In this document: positions 8,467-18,200 of the stretch, in pieces
Numbering within the stretch: the stretch's first letter is position 1
How the letters are laid out: each line of letters starts with the position of its first letter
Source: Bacillus sp. N1-1
Lineage (GTDB): Bacteria; Bacillota; Bacilli; Bacillales; Guptibacillaceae
Assembly: GCF_009818105.1 (NCBI RefSeq)
Contig: NZ_CP046564.1
Span: 3,348,001-3,412,000, forward strand
Reading direction: 5' to 3'
Length of the DNA: 64,000 bases
Made by a program: the position numbers and the translations under genes
Notes under the pieces: generated by a model
Databases searched by the model: none
Told to the model about the DNA's origin: nothing
What the model saw: only the letters and a program-made list of their open reading frames with translations

Positions 8467-9342
8467 ATGATACAGAGAAAAAAAGGACTTAGTGTACTGT
8501 TAGCCATCCTAATGATTGCGGTACTGACCGCATGTAGTAGCGAAGCAGGTACAGAATCAGACGGAAAAGATAAAGCTATATCAATTGGGCAAATTAATTG
8601 GGCTGAAAATATTGCTGTCACAAATATGTGGAAAGTGATTTTAGAAGATAAGGGATATGACGTTGAATTTAACTATTTGAACATGGGTTCTACAATGACA
8701 GCGTTAGATAGCGGCGATTTAGATGCTAGTTTAGAAGTATGGTTACCTGTCCAGGATGCGAATTATTTAGAGAAATATCAAGATACGGTTAACTTCTCTG
8801 AAAAAACGTGGTTTGACGATGCAAAAGTAGGACTTGTGGTTCCAACCTATCTAGAAGACATTAATAGCGTGAAAGACTTAAATGACCATAAGGAACTGTT
8901 CGATAGCGAAATTGTTGGATTTGATCCTGGTGCAGGTACGATGGAAGTGACGGAACAATTAATAAAGGACTATGATCTGGATTTTGAACTAGTCCCAAGC
9001 TCTGAATCCGCCATGTTAGCAGAGATTAAAAAAGCAGTAAAAGATAAAGAACCAATCGTAGCCCCACTTTGGAGTCCACACTGGGTATTCTCTAAATATG
9101 ACTTGAAATTCCTAGAAGACCCGAAGAACACATTCGGTGGTGTCGAAAAAATCCATCATGCAACTAGGCAAGGATTTGACGAAGATTATCCAGAAGTAAG
9201 CAAATGGTTTAAAAACTGGAAGATGAATGATCAACAAATCGGTGAGCTGATTGACTACGTAGAAAGTAGCGAGGAGCCTGCTGAAGGGGCAAAGAAATGG
9301 GTTGAGGAGAATCAAGATTTGATTGATGAATGGGTAAAATAA
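8467..9342 (+). CDS. OpuAC/ProX-type glycine betaine-binding lipoprotein
   Basis: A 291-residue extracellular solute-binding protein. The signal peptide ends in the lipobox LTAC with the lipidated Cys at residue 23. The mature part carries the NWAENIAVTNMWKVILEDKGY and SGDLDASLEVWLP segments of the OpuAC family, with several Trp and Tyr that could form the aromatic cage for quaternary amines. AGGAGG-type ribosome binding site (AGGAGGAATGCAACGAG). No ABC permease or ATPase lies beside it, so it must work with a transporter encoded elsewhere, or act as a solo binding protein. Context suggests choline or glycine betaine. Confidence 0.85.
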   Translation: MIQRKKGLSVLLAILMIAVLTACSSEAGTESDGKDKAISIGQINWAENIAVTNMWKVILEDKGYDVEFNYLNMGSTMTALDSGDLDASLEVWLPVQDANYLEKYQDTVNFSEKTWFDDAKVGLVVPTYLEDINSVKDLNDHKELFDSEIVGFDPGAGTMEVTEQLIKDYDLDFELVPSSESAMLAEIKKAVKDKEPIVAPLWSPHWVFSKYDLKFLEDPKNTFGGVEKIHHATRQGFDEDYPEVSKWFKNWKMNDQQIGELIDYVESSEEPAEGAKKWVEENQDLIDEWVK

Positions 9343-9354
9343 AGCCTTAGGTGT

Positions 9355-9400
9355 AAGAAGCTGGTCTCTCATTGTTTTGGAGCCCAGCTTCTTTTGTTTT
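9355..9400 (+). terminator. terminator of the OpuAC-type gene
   Basis: Arms AAGAAGCTGG (9355-9364) and CCAGCTTCTT (9384-9393) followed by TTGTTTT. Confidence 0.75.
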
Positions 9401-9452
9401 CGTAGATGTTGTCTCAGGAGATTTACTTTTATGAATTAGTAGTGTGAGAATA

Positions 9453-9572
9453 TCAGTACGGTTATCGCGATTCATCACCTATTCATTTTTTCATTTACTC
9501 AACCATTAACACAGTAACTGTTTCGAAATTCTTCTTTTTTCTAAACTAATATAGAATTAGGAGAACCGTCTC
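9453..9572. repeat. copy A of a ~120-bp interspersed inverted-repeat element
   Basis: Starts with a degenerate TACGGTTATCGCG and ends with GGAGAACCGTCT. It shares the ATTCATTTTTTCATTTACTC and CTAATATAGAATTAGGAGAA blocks with copies B and C near 28.8 and 30.3 kb. It sits between a terminator and the next gene. Confidence 0.6.
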
Positions 9573-9735
9573 AGCGATTCTTTGTGACCTGCTATGGATA
9601 GCACAGAAAAAAATGCTCTGTGTGAGTTACACTCAACCTCTCTATAGATATGAAGATCTTTCAAAGAAAAAGATTACCCAACTAATTCTTCGGGTAGTGA
9701 GTACTATTGGAAGACAATCAAAGGAGGCTGAAGGC

Positions 9736-10467
9736 ATGAATAACAAAATTATAGGTGGCGTTTTTTCTAATGTAGGAAGTGCAGAACAAGCCATAACGGA
9801 ATTGCAGCGTCATGGCTATGGTTCTAACGACATATCCGTTTTTGCTAAAGATAAAAGTAAAGTACATGTCTTAGAAGAAGAAATGGAAACATCCGTCACA
9901 TCCAATAAAGGTGGGCGTGGAAAAAATGCTGGAAAAGGAGCTGGATTAGGGGCTTTATCTGGAGGAGCCTTAGGTGGGATTGGCGGTTTAATTGCAGGTT
10001 TAGGCCTTCTTGCGATCCCTGGCATCGGACCACTTGCTGCAGCAGGTCCAATCGCCGCTGCTCTTACTGGTGCAGGTGTAGGTGCAGGTGGTGGTGGAAT
10101 CGTCGGCGCGCTTGTAGGTGCTGGAATACCTGAGAGAGACGCAGCACAGTATGAAAACCATTTGAAAGATGGAAAAATAATCGTAATCGTAGAAGCTTCA
10201 GACAAAGTACAAGATAAGGTGTATCGCACCTTCCTATCGAATAAAACCGAAAACAGATCCATGTACCCTGATCATTATCAAAATCATAATCATGAGAATG
10301 ATCACACTTTACACTACAGCACTACTACAAACAATCATGATAAAAAAACAACTCCACTAAAAGATAACACGCACTCTGAAGATACAAATACTAACTTTAC
10401 CAATAGAACGAATGAAACGCGCACAAGAACCTCAGAGAGACATCACTCTTCTCGCACCCGTGACTAA
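9736..10467 (+). CDS. YflT/GSP17M-like general stress protein with glycine-rich core
   Basis: A 243-residue protein. The N-terminal 50 residues (IGGVFSNVGSAEQAITELQRHGYGSNDISVFAKD) match the general stress protein 17M family. Residues 60-130 are an almost pure Gly/Ala/Leu tract of glycine-zipper type that could insert in or lie on a membrane. The C-terminal 70 residues are His/Asn/Thr-rich and look disordered. The frame is open further upstream, but AAGGAGG 8 bases before the ATG at 9736 sets the start. The biochemical function is unknown for the family. I could not find a convincing sigma-B promoter. Confidence 0.75.
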   Translation: MNNKIIGGVFSNVGSAEQAITELQRHGYGSNDISVFAKDKSKVHVLEEEMETSVTSNKGGRGKNAGKGAGLGALSGGALGGIGGLIAGLGLLAIPGIGPLAAAGPIAAALTGAGVGAGGGGIVGALVGAGIPERDAAQYENHLKDGKIIVIVEASDKVQDKVYRTFLSNKTENRSMYPDHYQNHNHENDHTLHYSTTTNNHDKKTTPLKDNTHSEDTNTNFTNRTNETRTRTSERHHSSRTRD

Positions 10468-10495
10468 CGTTCTTAAGTTGAAACTTGCAAGTACA

Positions 10496-10530
10496 AAGGA
10501 ACTTCTCTACACAGAGAAGTTCCTTATTTG
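10496..10530 (+). terminator. terminator of the YflT-like gene
   Basis: Perfect 13-bp arms AAGGAACTTCTCT (10496-10508) and AGAGAAGTTCCTT (10513-10525) with a 4-base loop, then ATTTG. Confidence 0.75.
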
Positions 10531-10627
10531 ATGCCATATACCTCGCTTTTTTAGTTATCATCCTGTATTGTGAAAGCCCAATTGACTTCGTTTGTTTATA
10601 AAGAAGTGAAAAAATTAATTAGATAAG

Positions 10628-11653
10628 TTAATTGTTTAGTATCTTTTGAACGCTTATCAATACTTGGTCAATATCCTCTTTAGTAATGCCGTTATTCGTT
10701 ACAAATCTAATAATATTAGGACCGAATGGGCCTGCTATAATAGAATTTTCTTTTAACTGACCTATGAAGTGCTCCATAGTTTTGTTAGATTTTGTAATAT
10801 CCACTAAAATAATATTTGTTTCTACTTTATTTTTAACGACTACTCCATCAATATTTTGAAAGCCTTCAGCAAGGTGCTTTGCATTTTCATGATCTTTCTC
10901 AAGTAGTTTAACGTTTTCTTCAAGTGCAATAATCCCAGGTGCAGCGAGTACACCCACCTGCCTAAGTCCGCCACCTAACCGTTTACGCCACTTTCGAGCT
11001 TGAGAAATAAAATCAGAAGAACCTGCAATCATTGATCCCACCGGTGCACCCAACCCTTTAGATAAGCAAAACTGAACAGAATCTGTATACTTCGCAAATT
11101 CTTTAACTGAGATTTGAGAAGCTACAGCAGCATTAAATAATCGTGCACCATCTAAGTGAACGGGGATACCGTGTTTTTTCGATATATGATAGATTAACTC
11201 CATATTTACAGGGGGAACAACAGCTCCGCCTGCTTTATTATGAGTGTTTTCTATGCATATCAGTCCGGTTTCAGGCTGATGAATATCATCGCCTCGGATG
11301 GCTGCTTCTACATCACTTGGTTTCATAGCACCATTCACACCATCTATGGTTTTTGTTTGAACACCCGCAAAAGCAGACAATGCTGCAGCTTCGTAAAGAA
11401 AGATATGGGCTTCGGCTTCCATTATCACTTCTTGGCCGGGCTTACAGTGTACTAATCCGGCAATTTGATTTCCTTGGGTGCCACTTGTTACAAATAAGGC
11501 ATCTTCTTTTCCGAGAATATGTGCAGCGAGTTCTTCAAGCTTATTTACTGTGGGATCTTCTCCATAAACATCATCCCCTACTTCAGCCTCGTACATCGCT
11601 TTCCTCATCTTTTCACTTGGTTTTGTTACCGTATCACTCCGTAAATCTATCAC
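10628..11653 (-). CDS. ltaE: low-specificity L-threonine aldolase
   Basis: A 341-residue PLP enzyme that splits threonine or allo-threonine to glycine and acetaldehyde. It begins with the characteristic [20 protein letters not shown], has [10 protein letters not shown] near residue 30, TSGTQGNQ near 78, the [11 protein letters not shown] aspartate that contacts PLP, and the PLP lysine in CLSKGLGAP near residue 200. Length is normal. The start is GTG at 11653 with GGAGG 7 bases upstream. It stands alone between two oppositely or independently terminated units. Confidence 0.9.
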   Translation of the reverse strand: MIDLRSDTVTKPSEKMRKAMYEAEVGDDVYGEDPTVNKLEELAAHILGKEDALFVTSGTQGNQIAGLVHCKPGQEVIMEAEAHIFLYEAAALSAFAGVQTKTIDGVNGAMKPSDVEAAIRGDDIHQPETGLICIENTHNKAGGAVVPPVNMELIYHISKKHGIPVHLDGARLFNAAVASQISVKEFAKYTDSVQFCLSKGLGAPVGSMIAGSSDFISQARKWRKRLGGGLRQVGVLAAPGIIALEENVKLLEKDHENAKHLAEGFQNIDGVVVKNKVETNIILVDITKSNKTMEHFIGQLKENSIIAGPFGPNIIRFVTNNGITKEDIDQVLISVQKILNN

Positions 11654-11784
11654 AATTGCCCCTCCCTTTATCGGTTACAATATAATGCACAAAAAGTATA
11701 AAGTTATTTGATAATTGAATCAAGTTAGGAAAAGCTGGTATCAACACAGCTTGGTTTCGTTTCATACGCAAATATGTAATGTGA

Positions 11785-11811
11785 AAAGCCACCTTAAAAC
11801 AAGGTGACTTT
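11785..11811 (-). terminator. short terminator-like hairpin
   Basis: Arms AAAGCCACCTT (11785-11795) and AAGGTGACTTT (11801-11811), one mismatch. On the minus strand it is followed by TTTTC, just beyond the stop of the GDYXXLXY gene. Confidence 0.5.
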
Positions 11812-11815
11812 CCCC

Positions 11816-13975
11816 CTATTCTAACTCTATGAGTAGCGCATTTCCAGATTCACTTACTTTAATAATAGCCGTCGTTATACCCTCGAATGCATCCCCTGCC
11901 CCTTCCGGAATGAAGAAACTCTCTATGCCATATTGGACATCATGATCAGAATAGGTGATGCCATTCACCACAATATCTTCATCAGAAGGTTCATACGATT
12001 TATTCCAATTACCTTCGATTTTGTAATACCCTCCATACTCATACAACCCCTCCGAAGTAGGCGTGAGAACAACTTTTATCTTCTTATTCGCTGGAAGCAC
12101 GGTACCAGGCAACGTTGAGATATCGTAGCGAAGCGTCACATAATCCCCTTGTAACATCGAGCGGGGATCAACAGGCGCAAGAGCAAGTCGAACCTCTTTC
12201 CCAGATTGAAGCACTACCTCATTTTTCACGCCATTATAGGTGACGAACGAAACCATCAGAATCACAACCAACCAAATTAATTTCCATCTACCTGCGACGA
12301 AAGTGGGTTCTTCATCAGTCGTTTGTGTGTACCGCGATACCGTTCGCGTAATCACTAATACAAGAAGACCCGCAACCAACAGCGTAATCGATTTATGAAC
12401 GAGCGACCATGCGATGTCATAGTACTTGTAGAACAGAAACGCATACCATAAAACGAGCCCCACCCAATACCGAAATGGATTGGACTGCCATGGTTTATAA
12501 AAGACAAGAAGCGTGGTTAGAAGAAGAAATACACTATTAAACAACCAGTATAACCATTGTCCTTCAAAGAAGAACGTTAAGATAAACAGAGGCACAATAC
12601 TATAAACGAGCGCATTGCGATTGAACCACCCATCACGTCCAAGAATATGAATCACTGCATTACCAAAGACAAGTACAAGCAACAGCAGTGGTTCATAAGA
12701 ATCCATCGAAAGTAATGATTCTTCCACCTTAAATAAAAATAAGAGAAGTATTCCATTTGCGAGTAGATAGGCATACGAACCAATCCATGGGTTCGTGATA
12801 AGTTTAAGTACAGCACCGATCAGACAGAATGAGATCAACATCACAACGATCGTTTCAGGTTGAAAACCATTGGAAAATGCATCTCTTAGATTTGCTGATG
12901 ATAAGATTGATAACCCAGACAGCAAGAGGATCGTTGATAAAAACGGGATTTTCTCTTTTAGTGCGAGACCGGGTAGTATCAATAGAAAAATAGATGAAAA
13001 CATAAATGCAAGGGCATTATCCCAGCTGAAGATAAGAAACATGATGCCCGAAAAGGCTGAAATTAACATCACTGTACTGACTACCGTCACCACAAAAAGT
13101 AAGGATGATTTAAACACCCGCTTCCAGGTTTCCGAACCCTTTTCACTTCGTTCCAATCTAGGAAGATACTTAATGGTCAGAAATACAATGAAGCCGACAA
13201 CGACTAATAAGAAAAATGGCAAAAGGTCACCCAGTGCATCGCCTAACCCTTCTAATATTTTCCCGAATAGGAATAATCCTAGTGCAATTCCTGTTAAGAT
13301 AAACAGTTCTTTTTCTTCACGATGTTTCCAAAGAAATACGCTGATCAATCCGTACCCGACATAAATCCACGCCATAATCGTGCTGTATTCCCAGTAGCCA
13401 AAACTTGAAGCGATAAAGACAAATTGAATAAAACAAAAGCTACCGAACATGATCCAATTAGAACGAAGCCATGGTGAGCGCGAGAGAAAAAACCACGCAT
13501 GAGTGAATAGTAAATAGATGAATACTAGAATCAATGCTGTCTCTGGCTTCCAATCTGGAAAATAAGACGTTGGAAACACATAGAAATAAAAAGCGAGCTG
13601 GCTTAGTAAAAAACCTAATACATAAAATGCTTTGTATCCCGTAAGTGCACCAAAAACTACAGCCGGAACCAACCAAATCAGATAAAGGAGATACGAATCC
13701 GCATGGGAATTATACGTTTGACCAATAAGCGCCACGCTAACCCCAAACGCAATCGTTCCAACCAGCCATAGCCATCTTTCTAGAAATCGGTGTGAATGCT
13801 GGAAGCGGCTAAGGATTGTCGCTGCGACAAAGAACAGCAACATAAGTCCAATCGCAAGCCCGTTTTTTTCGATCCTTCCGATCCCTTGCCAATTCGATGC
13901 GAAAAAATAGATGACGCTACTGATAAGTAACGATAAGCCTAGTAAATAGCCTGTATGAATCCGCTTTATATGCAT
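11816..13975 (-). CDS. DUF2157/GDYXXLXY-type polytopic membrane protein
   Basis: A 719-residue protein with some 18-20 hydrophobic segments over the first ~550 residues and a soluble C-terminal domain of about 150 residues. That domain contains GDYVTLRYDI, the motif that gives the GDYXXLXY family its name. The function of the family is unknown. I start at the ATG at 13975 because AAGGGGG lies 7 bases upstream; the ATG at 14011 lies before that ribosome binding site. It is monocistronic. Confidence 0.8.
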   Translation of the reverse strand: MHIKRIHTGYLLGLSLLISSVIYFFASNWQGIGRIEKNGLAIGLMLLFFVAATILSRFQHSHRFLERWLWLVGTIAFGVSVALIGQTYNSHADSYLLYLIWLVPAVVFGALTGYKAFYVLGFLLSQLAFYFYVFPTSYFPDWKPETALILVFIYLLFTHAWFFLSRSPWLRSNWIMFGSFCFIQFVFIASSFGYWEYSTIMAWIYVGYGLISVFLWKHREEKELFILTGIALGLFLFGKILEGLGDALGDLLPFFLLVVVGFIVFLTIKYLPRLERSEKGSETWKRVFKSSLLFVVTVVSTVMLISAFSGIMFLIFSWDNALAFMFSSIFLLILPGLALKEKIPFLSTILLLSGLSILSSANLRDAFSNGFQPETIVVMLISFCLIGAVLKLITNPWIGSYAYLLANGILLLFLFKVEESLLSMDSYEPLLLLVLVFGNAVIHILGRDGWFNRNALVYSIVPLFILTFFFEGQWLYWLFNSVFLLLTTLLVFYKPWQSNPFRYWVGLVLWYAFLFYKYYDIAWSLVHKSITLLVAGLLVLVITRTVSRYTQTTDEEPTFVAGRWKLIWLVVILMVSFVTYNGVKNEVVLQSGKEVRLALAPVDPRSMLQGDYVTLRYDISTLPGTVLPANKKIKVVLTPTSEGLYEYGGYYKIEGNWNKSYEPSDEDIVVNGITYSDHDVQYGIESFFIPEGAGDAFEGITTAIIKVSESGNALLIELE

Positions 13976-14138
13976 GCACTTTCCCCCTTTATCTAATGCC
14001 AGTAAAACCATGTTATATGGAGTATATGTTATCTAATGTGTTACTAACTCAAGTATACAAAAAATCTCACAGTCTTTATCCTCATATTACGAAAGAGAAA
14101 AAGAAAATCATCTTACCTTCTTCAATTTTCCATATAAA

Positions 14139-14166
14139 AAACCCTCTTGCTCCCGCAAGAGGGTTT
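14139..14166 (-). terminator. terminator of the stress-protein gene
   Basis: Perfect 12-bp arms AAACCCTCTTGC (14139-14150) and GCAAGAGGGTTT (14155-14166). On the minus strand it is followed by a T-run. Confidence 0.85.
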
Positions 14167-14247
14167 CCACCAACTTCATTTACTTGGTCGTTCACTGATT
14201 TAAAAGTAAAAAATCCATTTCTACAAATTTTGTTACTTACCCGGAAG

Positions 14248-14763
14248 CTATCTCGTTTTTTCATTAAAGTGGACAGTATCTTTTAAATCATTGCCTTCTT
14301 CTAATGAATGACTACTGGTCACCTTTTTCACAAACTCTTTGACCGTCTTGACGTTTACTCCTGACTCCCAATATTCAGCGATTTCAGGGATCACTTTAAC
14401 CAATACAACATTCGGATCATCAGCAGAAGTATTTAGCAGCTTTTCGACAATCTTATTCATGTACTCCTTCTTCTTCTCGCTATCCTGAACCAATTCAGCA
14501 GTGCCGCTGATCGATACATAAGATGAACCTGCGTATGCTAAGTTTACGGAAGGATTAAGCTTGATATCCTCATATTTATCTGTATCTTTTTTTGTAATGA
14601 ACCAGATCTCTTCCCTATCCAATTCGACTTCTTGCGTTTGCATTGGACGGGACATCAGCTTGCCATCTGGAGATATAGTGGTCAACATGGCCACCTTCTC
14701 ATCTTTAATCAAATCTTTTATGTTCTTAATGGTTTTCTGATTTTCTGAATTATGGTTAGTCAA
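14248..14763 (-). CDS. pyridoxamine 5'-phosphate oxidase-fold general stress protein (GSP26-like)
   Basis: A 171-residue split-barrel flavin-binding-fold protein. VAMLTTISPDGKLMSRPMQTQEV (about residues 25-47) followed by EEIWFITKKDTDKYEDIKLNPSVNLAY is characteristic of the YdaG/GSP26 group. The frame is open to 14835, but AAGGAGG lies 8 bases before a TTG at 14763, and residues upstream of that do not look like the family. The exact activity is unknown; members bind flavin or PLP-like cofactors. Confidence 0.8.
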   Translation of the reverse strand: MTNHNSENQKTIKNIKDLIKDEKVAMLTTISPDGKLMSRPMQTQEVELDREEIWFITKKDTDKYEDIKLNPSVNLAYAGSSYVSISGTAELVQDSEKKKEYMNKIVEKLLNTSADDPNVVLVKVIPEIAEYWESGVNVKTVKEFVKKVTSSHSLEEGNDLKDTVHFNEKTR

Positions 14764-14915
14764 TTGTGGTTCCTCCTTTGGATAGTGGCGATTACTGATC
14801 TCCTTTTTATAAGAATAAAGTAACCTCCCAATCACATATGTTCTCTTTTCCCGCTTAGCTTCAAAATTACACTTTTCTCAATCAGCAGTACTCTGAATAG
14901 TGCCTCTGCACTAAA

Positions 14916-14939
14916 AAAGCCCTTGTTTCCAAGGACTTT
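14916..14939 (-). terminator. terminator of the ROK-ABC-lyase operon
   Basis: Arms AAAGCCCTTG (14916-14925) and CAAGGACTTT (14930-14939). On the minus strand it is followed by TTTAG, about 75 bases after the lyase stop. Confidence 0.65.
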
Positions 14940-15012
14940 GTTACAATTTGTCAGCTATTTATTTTTCATTTGCCAAGTACTAGCAGTTAATACTCCAGAC
15001 CCTTTCATTCAC

Positions 15013-16491
15013 TTACAATTTTAATAAATCATCTTTGGTGGAATCGATCTGTGTAGCATACCTTCTTACCTTCTCATCCAACTCTTTCCAACGTACTATA
15101 CGATCCCGCACCATCTGCTCAACAACTTGTGGGTTCGGTCCCCCTGTAACGTTTCTTCTTTCAATAAACTTAGATGGATCACAAATGTGATTCCAATCTT
15201 CTTCTGAAAGCTGGACACCACCGATCCACTCATTTACTTCAAAAAGACTTACTTCATACAACTCTTTCTTTCCCTCGTTTGCTTTTTTACTTACGAAGCT
15301 GGAAATCTGGTGAGCCTTTCGAAATGGCACATCATAATCTCTAGCAAGGACATCAGCTAATTCAGTAATGGTAATCATGTTCGTTTTGGCTTGTTCAAGC
15401 GCTCGTTCCTTATTGAATTTCATCGTCGTAATGACAGCTGTTAATAGCTTTGTAACACGATTCGCTTTATAAAACCCGTTATAAAGATGCGGTTGCAAAT
15501 CATCTTCTGTATCCACAATATCGCCATATGGCGTGTTATGAATCATCTGAACCACACTTAGTCCTTCCCCGACAGCACTGCTAGCAAGGGCTCTTGAATG
15601 TTCCAGAGATACCGGATTTCTTTTCTGGGGCATAATGCTACTCACCTGCACATAAGCATCAGAAACTTTCAGCAAGCCTACTTCATTGGAAGCCATGCGA
15701 AGAAGCTCTTGAATCCACCTGCCCATGTTTGTCATCATACTGACTAATGTTAGAGCCGTTTCAAGTAAATAGTCTCCTGCCCCAATCGCATCATAGGAAT
15801 TTTCCATCACGTCATCAAACCCTAGTAGCTCAACCATTCGCTCACGGCTGATTGGAAAACCGGTCGTGGTAATGGCTGCGGCCCCCATCGGCGAACGATT
15901 GACTGTATGATACGCTTGCCACAATCGGTCCACGTCTCTTGATAGATTATCGGATATGGCGAGTAAATAGTGACCAAAAGTAGTTGGTTGAGCCGGTTGC
16001 GTGTGAGTATGAGCAGGCATGATCGTATGAATATGGTCTTCCGCTTGTATAACAAGCGATTGCCCTAGATTTTTTACGTTTTCCAACAGATCGAGCATAT
16101 GATCACGAATCACGATGCGATACATCGCTTCACCCATGTCATTTCGACTCTTCGCAATATGCATCTTGCCTGCTAAATCGTCACCAATTAATTTTGCCAC
16201 TTCGGCTTCAACAAGGAAAAAGAAATCTTCGTATTCTGGGACATAGTTTAGTAACTTCTTCTCCATCTTTGCCACTTCATTTACGCCATCCAATATCGTC
16301 TTTGCCTCAACATCAGTGATAATTTTTTGTTCTTTCAGCATCGTCGTATGGGCGCGATGAATCATAAACATCGCGTCAAATAAGTAGTCACGCTGATCTT
16401 TAAAAACCGGTTTAAGGAGCTCGTCTACGTAAGTTTTCCCGGGAAAAATAGCACCATCTTCTAACTCAAAATCTTCCTTTCTCTTCTTCAT
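15013..16491 (-). CDS. argininosuccinate lyase-like enzyme of the fumarase/aspartase superfamily
   Basis: A 492-residue protein with the superfamily hallmarks: AKSRNDM near residue 113, HTHTQPAQPTTFGHYLLA near 160 and the signature SSIMPQKRNP near 290 with the catalytic Ser. The nearest named relative is ArgH, but there is no argG or other arginine gene here. It is the last gene of a tightly packed operon with a ROK regulator and an iron/polyamine-type ABC importer (gap of 17 bases to the permease). The likely chemistry is elimination of fumarate from an N-substituted aspartate; related lyases act on aminopolycarboxylates such as EDDS. The substrate here is unknown. GAGGTGA precedes the ATG. 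Confidence 0.75.
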   Translation of the reverse strand: MKKRKEDFELEDGAIFPGKTYVDELLKPVFKDQRDYLFDAMFMIHRAHTTMLKEQKIITDVEAKTILDGVNEVAKMEKKLLNYVPEYEDFFFLVEAEVAKLIGDDLAGKMHIAKSRNDMGEAMYRIVIRDHMLDLLENVKNLGQSLVIQAEDHIHTIMPAHTHTQPAQPTTFGHYLLAISDNLSRDVDRLWQAYHTVNRSPMGAAAITTTGFPISRERMVELLGFDDVMENSYDAIGAGDYLLETALTLVSMMTNMGRWIQELLRMASNEVGLLKVSDAYVQVSSIMPQKRNPVSLEHSRALASSAVGEGLSVVQMIHNTPYGDIVDTEDDLQPHLYNGFYKANRVTKLLTAVITTMKFNKERALEQAKTNMITITELADVLARDYDVPFRKAHQISSFVSKKANEGKKELYEVSLFEVNEWIGGVQLSEEDWNHICDPSKFIERRNVTGGPNPQVVEQMVRDRIVRWKELDEKVRRYATQIDSTKDDLLKL

Positions 16492-16508
16492 GGTTTCACC
16501 TCATTGTA

Positions 16509-18194
16509 CTAGAGCGTATTTTCTGATTTCACTCCAAAGAATTTATAAGAAATAAGCATCACGATCGCGATAAGACCAACCTGAATCATGCCATATGCTG
16601 CCGCCTGACCAAGATTAAACATCCTTAGCTGGTTCATAATCTCAATGGAAATCGGTCGATTATCTAACGTATACAAAAGGACTGAGGTTGGAAACTCTCC
16701 AACAGCTTGAACAAAGGCTAGCAGAGTTCCGCTTAAAACTCCTGGCATAATAATCGGCAAGACTACTCTTCTGAAGGTATACAACCACCTTGCCCCTAGA
16801 TTCTGTGCAGCTTCTTCAATCGAATCATCCATTTGTTCAAGTACAGCGTTCGTCGATCGAACGACGAGTGGTATAAAACGAATAAAATACGCGAGAGGCA
16901 AGATCCAGAATGTCCCGACAAGTACCTGACCAAATGAAAAGATAGATTTACTGTTAAAGGCTAAAATAAGATTCATTCCAACAACGGTTGCAGGCAATGC
17001 CCACGGAAGCATAACGAGAATATCAAGTAGGTTCTTACCGAAGAACTTTCTTTTGACTAGGGCATAAGACGTAATGATTCCAAACACAAAACAACCTAAG
17101 CACGCAAAGAAAGCCATAATTAAACTATTCCGAACCGGATCCCAGATGTTCGGATCCTCAAAAAGCAAACGATAGTTTTCAAGATTGAAAGAAGAAGGAT
17201 ACTTCTGCCACGTCCACGCTCCTTCTGGAACAAAGGACAGAATCGCTAAAACTGCATGTGGGAGTAAAAGAACAATCATCGCTACAATACCAAGAGATAC
17301 CATCACCCATTTTAAAAAGGGGTTATTGACCTCACTTCGGTGAGCACCGATCCCTTTTGATCCCATCCGATAGTCTTTTCGATTTTGGAACCAACGCATA
17401 AATAATAAGAAGGTAATCGAAACGGCTGAGAGAATAACAGATTGCGTTGCTGCCATTTCTAAATCGCCATTAATTTTAGAAAAGTAGATTTGGAGACTTA
17501 GCACTCGATATCCTCCTGCGAGTAGAAATGGCGCACTAAAGGAAGCCATCGAAACCATAAAGACGAGCAGGGACGCTGCAACTAAAGCGGGTGTTAATAA
17601 TGGAAATGTCACTTTCCAAAATACGCCGAAACGTCCTGATCCAAGATTGGCTGCTGACTCTTCCAGCGACGGATCGACATTATTAAGAGCTGATGAAACC
17701 GTCATATAAAAATAAGGGTACATCGTATAAGCGTGAACAAGAAGAATCCCCGTCACACCACCGATGCTAAATGGAACATCCTCTAAATTCAGTAAGTCTT
17801 GAAGCGCTACTGGGATAAGACCCGCTTCTCCGTATAACCACATAAATGCCATTACACCGACAAGGGAAGGTAAAACAATTGGCATAATTGCAATCCCTGA
17901 GAAAAATGAACGTCCAGGAAAATTATATCTCGTAAAAATAAAAGCTAATGGGACCCCAATACATGCGCTTAGCAAGACAGATAACAATGATATGTATACC
18001 GAATTCCATAAAGCTTCTAAATTTGCCTGTGCTTTCGGTCCAAAGAAGTCTACATAATTTTGTAGCGTAAATAACCCATTTTTCTTAAAGCTCTCAATAA
18101 ACGTTTCAACTGTTGGATAGAGAACATAACCAATGAGGACCAGGATAATCGGAATAAGTAGAAGGATTGTTTTTCTTTTTTCAGCATTTAACAT
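16509..18194 (-). CDS. ABC transporter permease, two permease domains fused (FbpB-type)
   Basis: A 561-residue membrane protein made of two tandem binding-protein-dependent permease domains (about residues 60-270 and 340-550). Each has an EAA-type loop (EESAANLGSGRFGVFWKVTFP near 178 and EEAAQNLGARWLYTFRRVVLP near 460). One-chain double permeases of this kind occur in Fe(III), 2-aminoethylphosphonate and related importers. It starts 6 bases after the ATPase stop behind GGAG. With its binding protein and ATPase it forms a complete importer whose cargo presumably feeds the downstream lyase. Confidence 0.85.
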   Translation of the reverse strand: MLNAEKRKTILLLIPIILVLIGYVLYPTVETFIESFKKNGLFTLQNYVDFFGPKAQANLEALWNSVYISLLSVLLSACIGVPLAFIFTRYNFPGRSFFSGIAIMPIVLPSLVGVMAFMWLYGEAGLIPVALQDLLNLEDVPFSIGGVTGILLVHAYTMYPYFYMTVSSALNNVDPSLEESAANLGSGRFGVFWKVTFPLLTPALVAASLLVFMVSMASFSAPFLLAGGYRVLSLQIYFSKINGDLEMAATQSVILSAVSITFLLFMRWFQNRKDYRMGSKGIGAHRSEVNNPFLKWVMVSLGIVAMIVLLLPHAVLAILSFVPEGAWTWQKYPSSFNLENYRLLFEDPNIWDPVRNSLIMAFFACLGCFVFGIITSYALVKRKFFGKNLLDILVMLPWALPATVVGMNLILAFNSKSIFSFGQVLVGTFWILPLAYFIRFIPLVVRSTNAVLEQMDDSIEEAAQNLGARWLYTFRRVVLPIIMPGVLSGTLLAFVQAVGEFPTSVLLYTLDNRPISIEIMNQLRMFNLGQAAAYGMIQVGLIAIVMLISYKFFGVKSENTL

Positions 18195-18200
18195 CCAATA

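Noticed and set aside
9687..9696. GGGTAG resembling a sigma-B -10 before the YflT-like stress gene
   Set aside because: No GTTT-type -35 at the required distance, so a sigma-B promoter is not supported.
9816..10262. 148-codon Pro/Ala-rich frame on the minus strand
   Set aside because: It is the reverse complement of the glycine-rich stretch of the YflT-like gene; a compositional artefact.
12870..13364. 164-codon plus-strand frame
   Set aside because: Antisense to the GDYXXLXY membrane protein gene; composition reflects the complement of hydrophobic codons.
15013..16491. Calling the lyase ArgH of arginine biosynthesis
   Set aside because: No argG or other arginine gene is near, and the gene is bound into a transporter operon with a ROK regulator.
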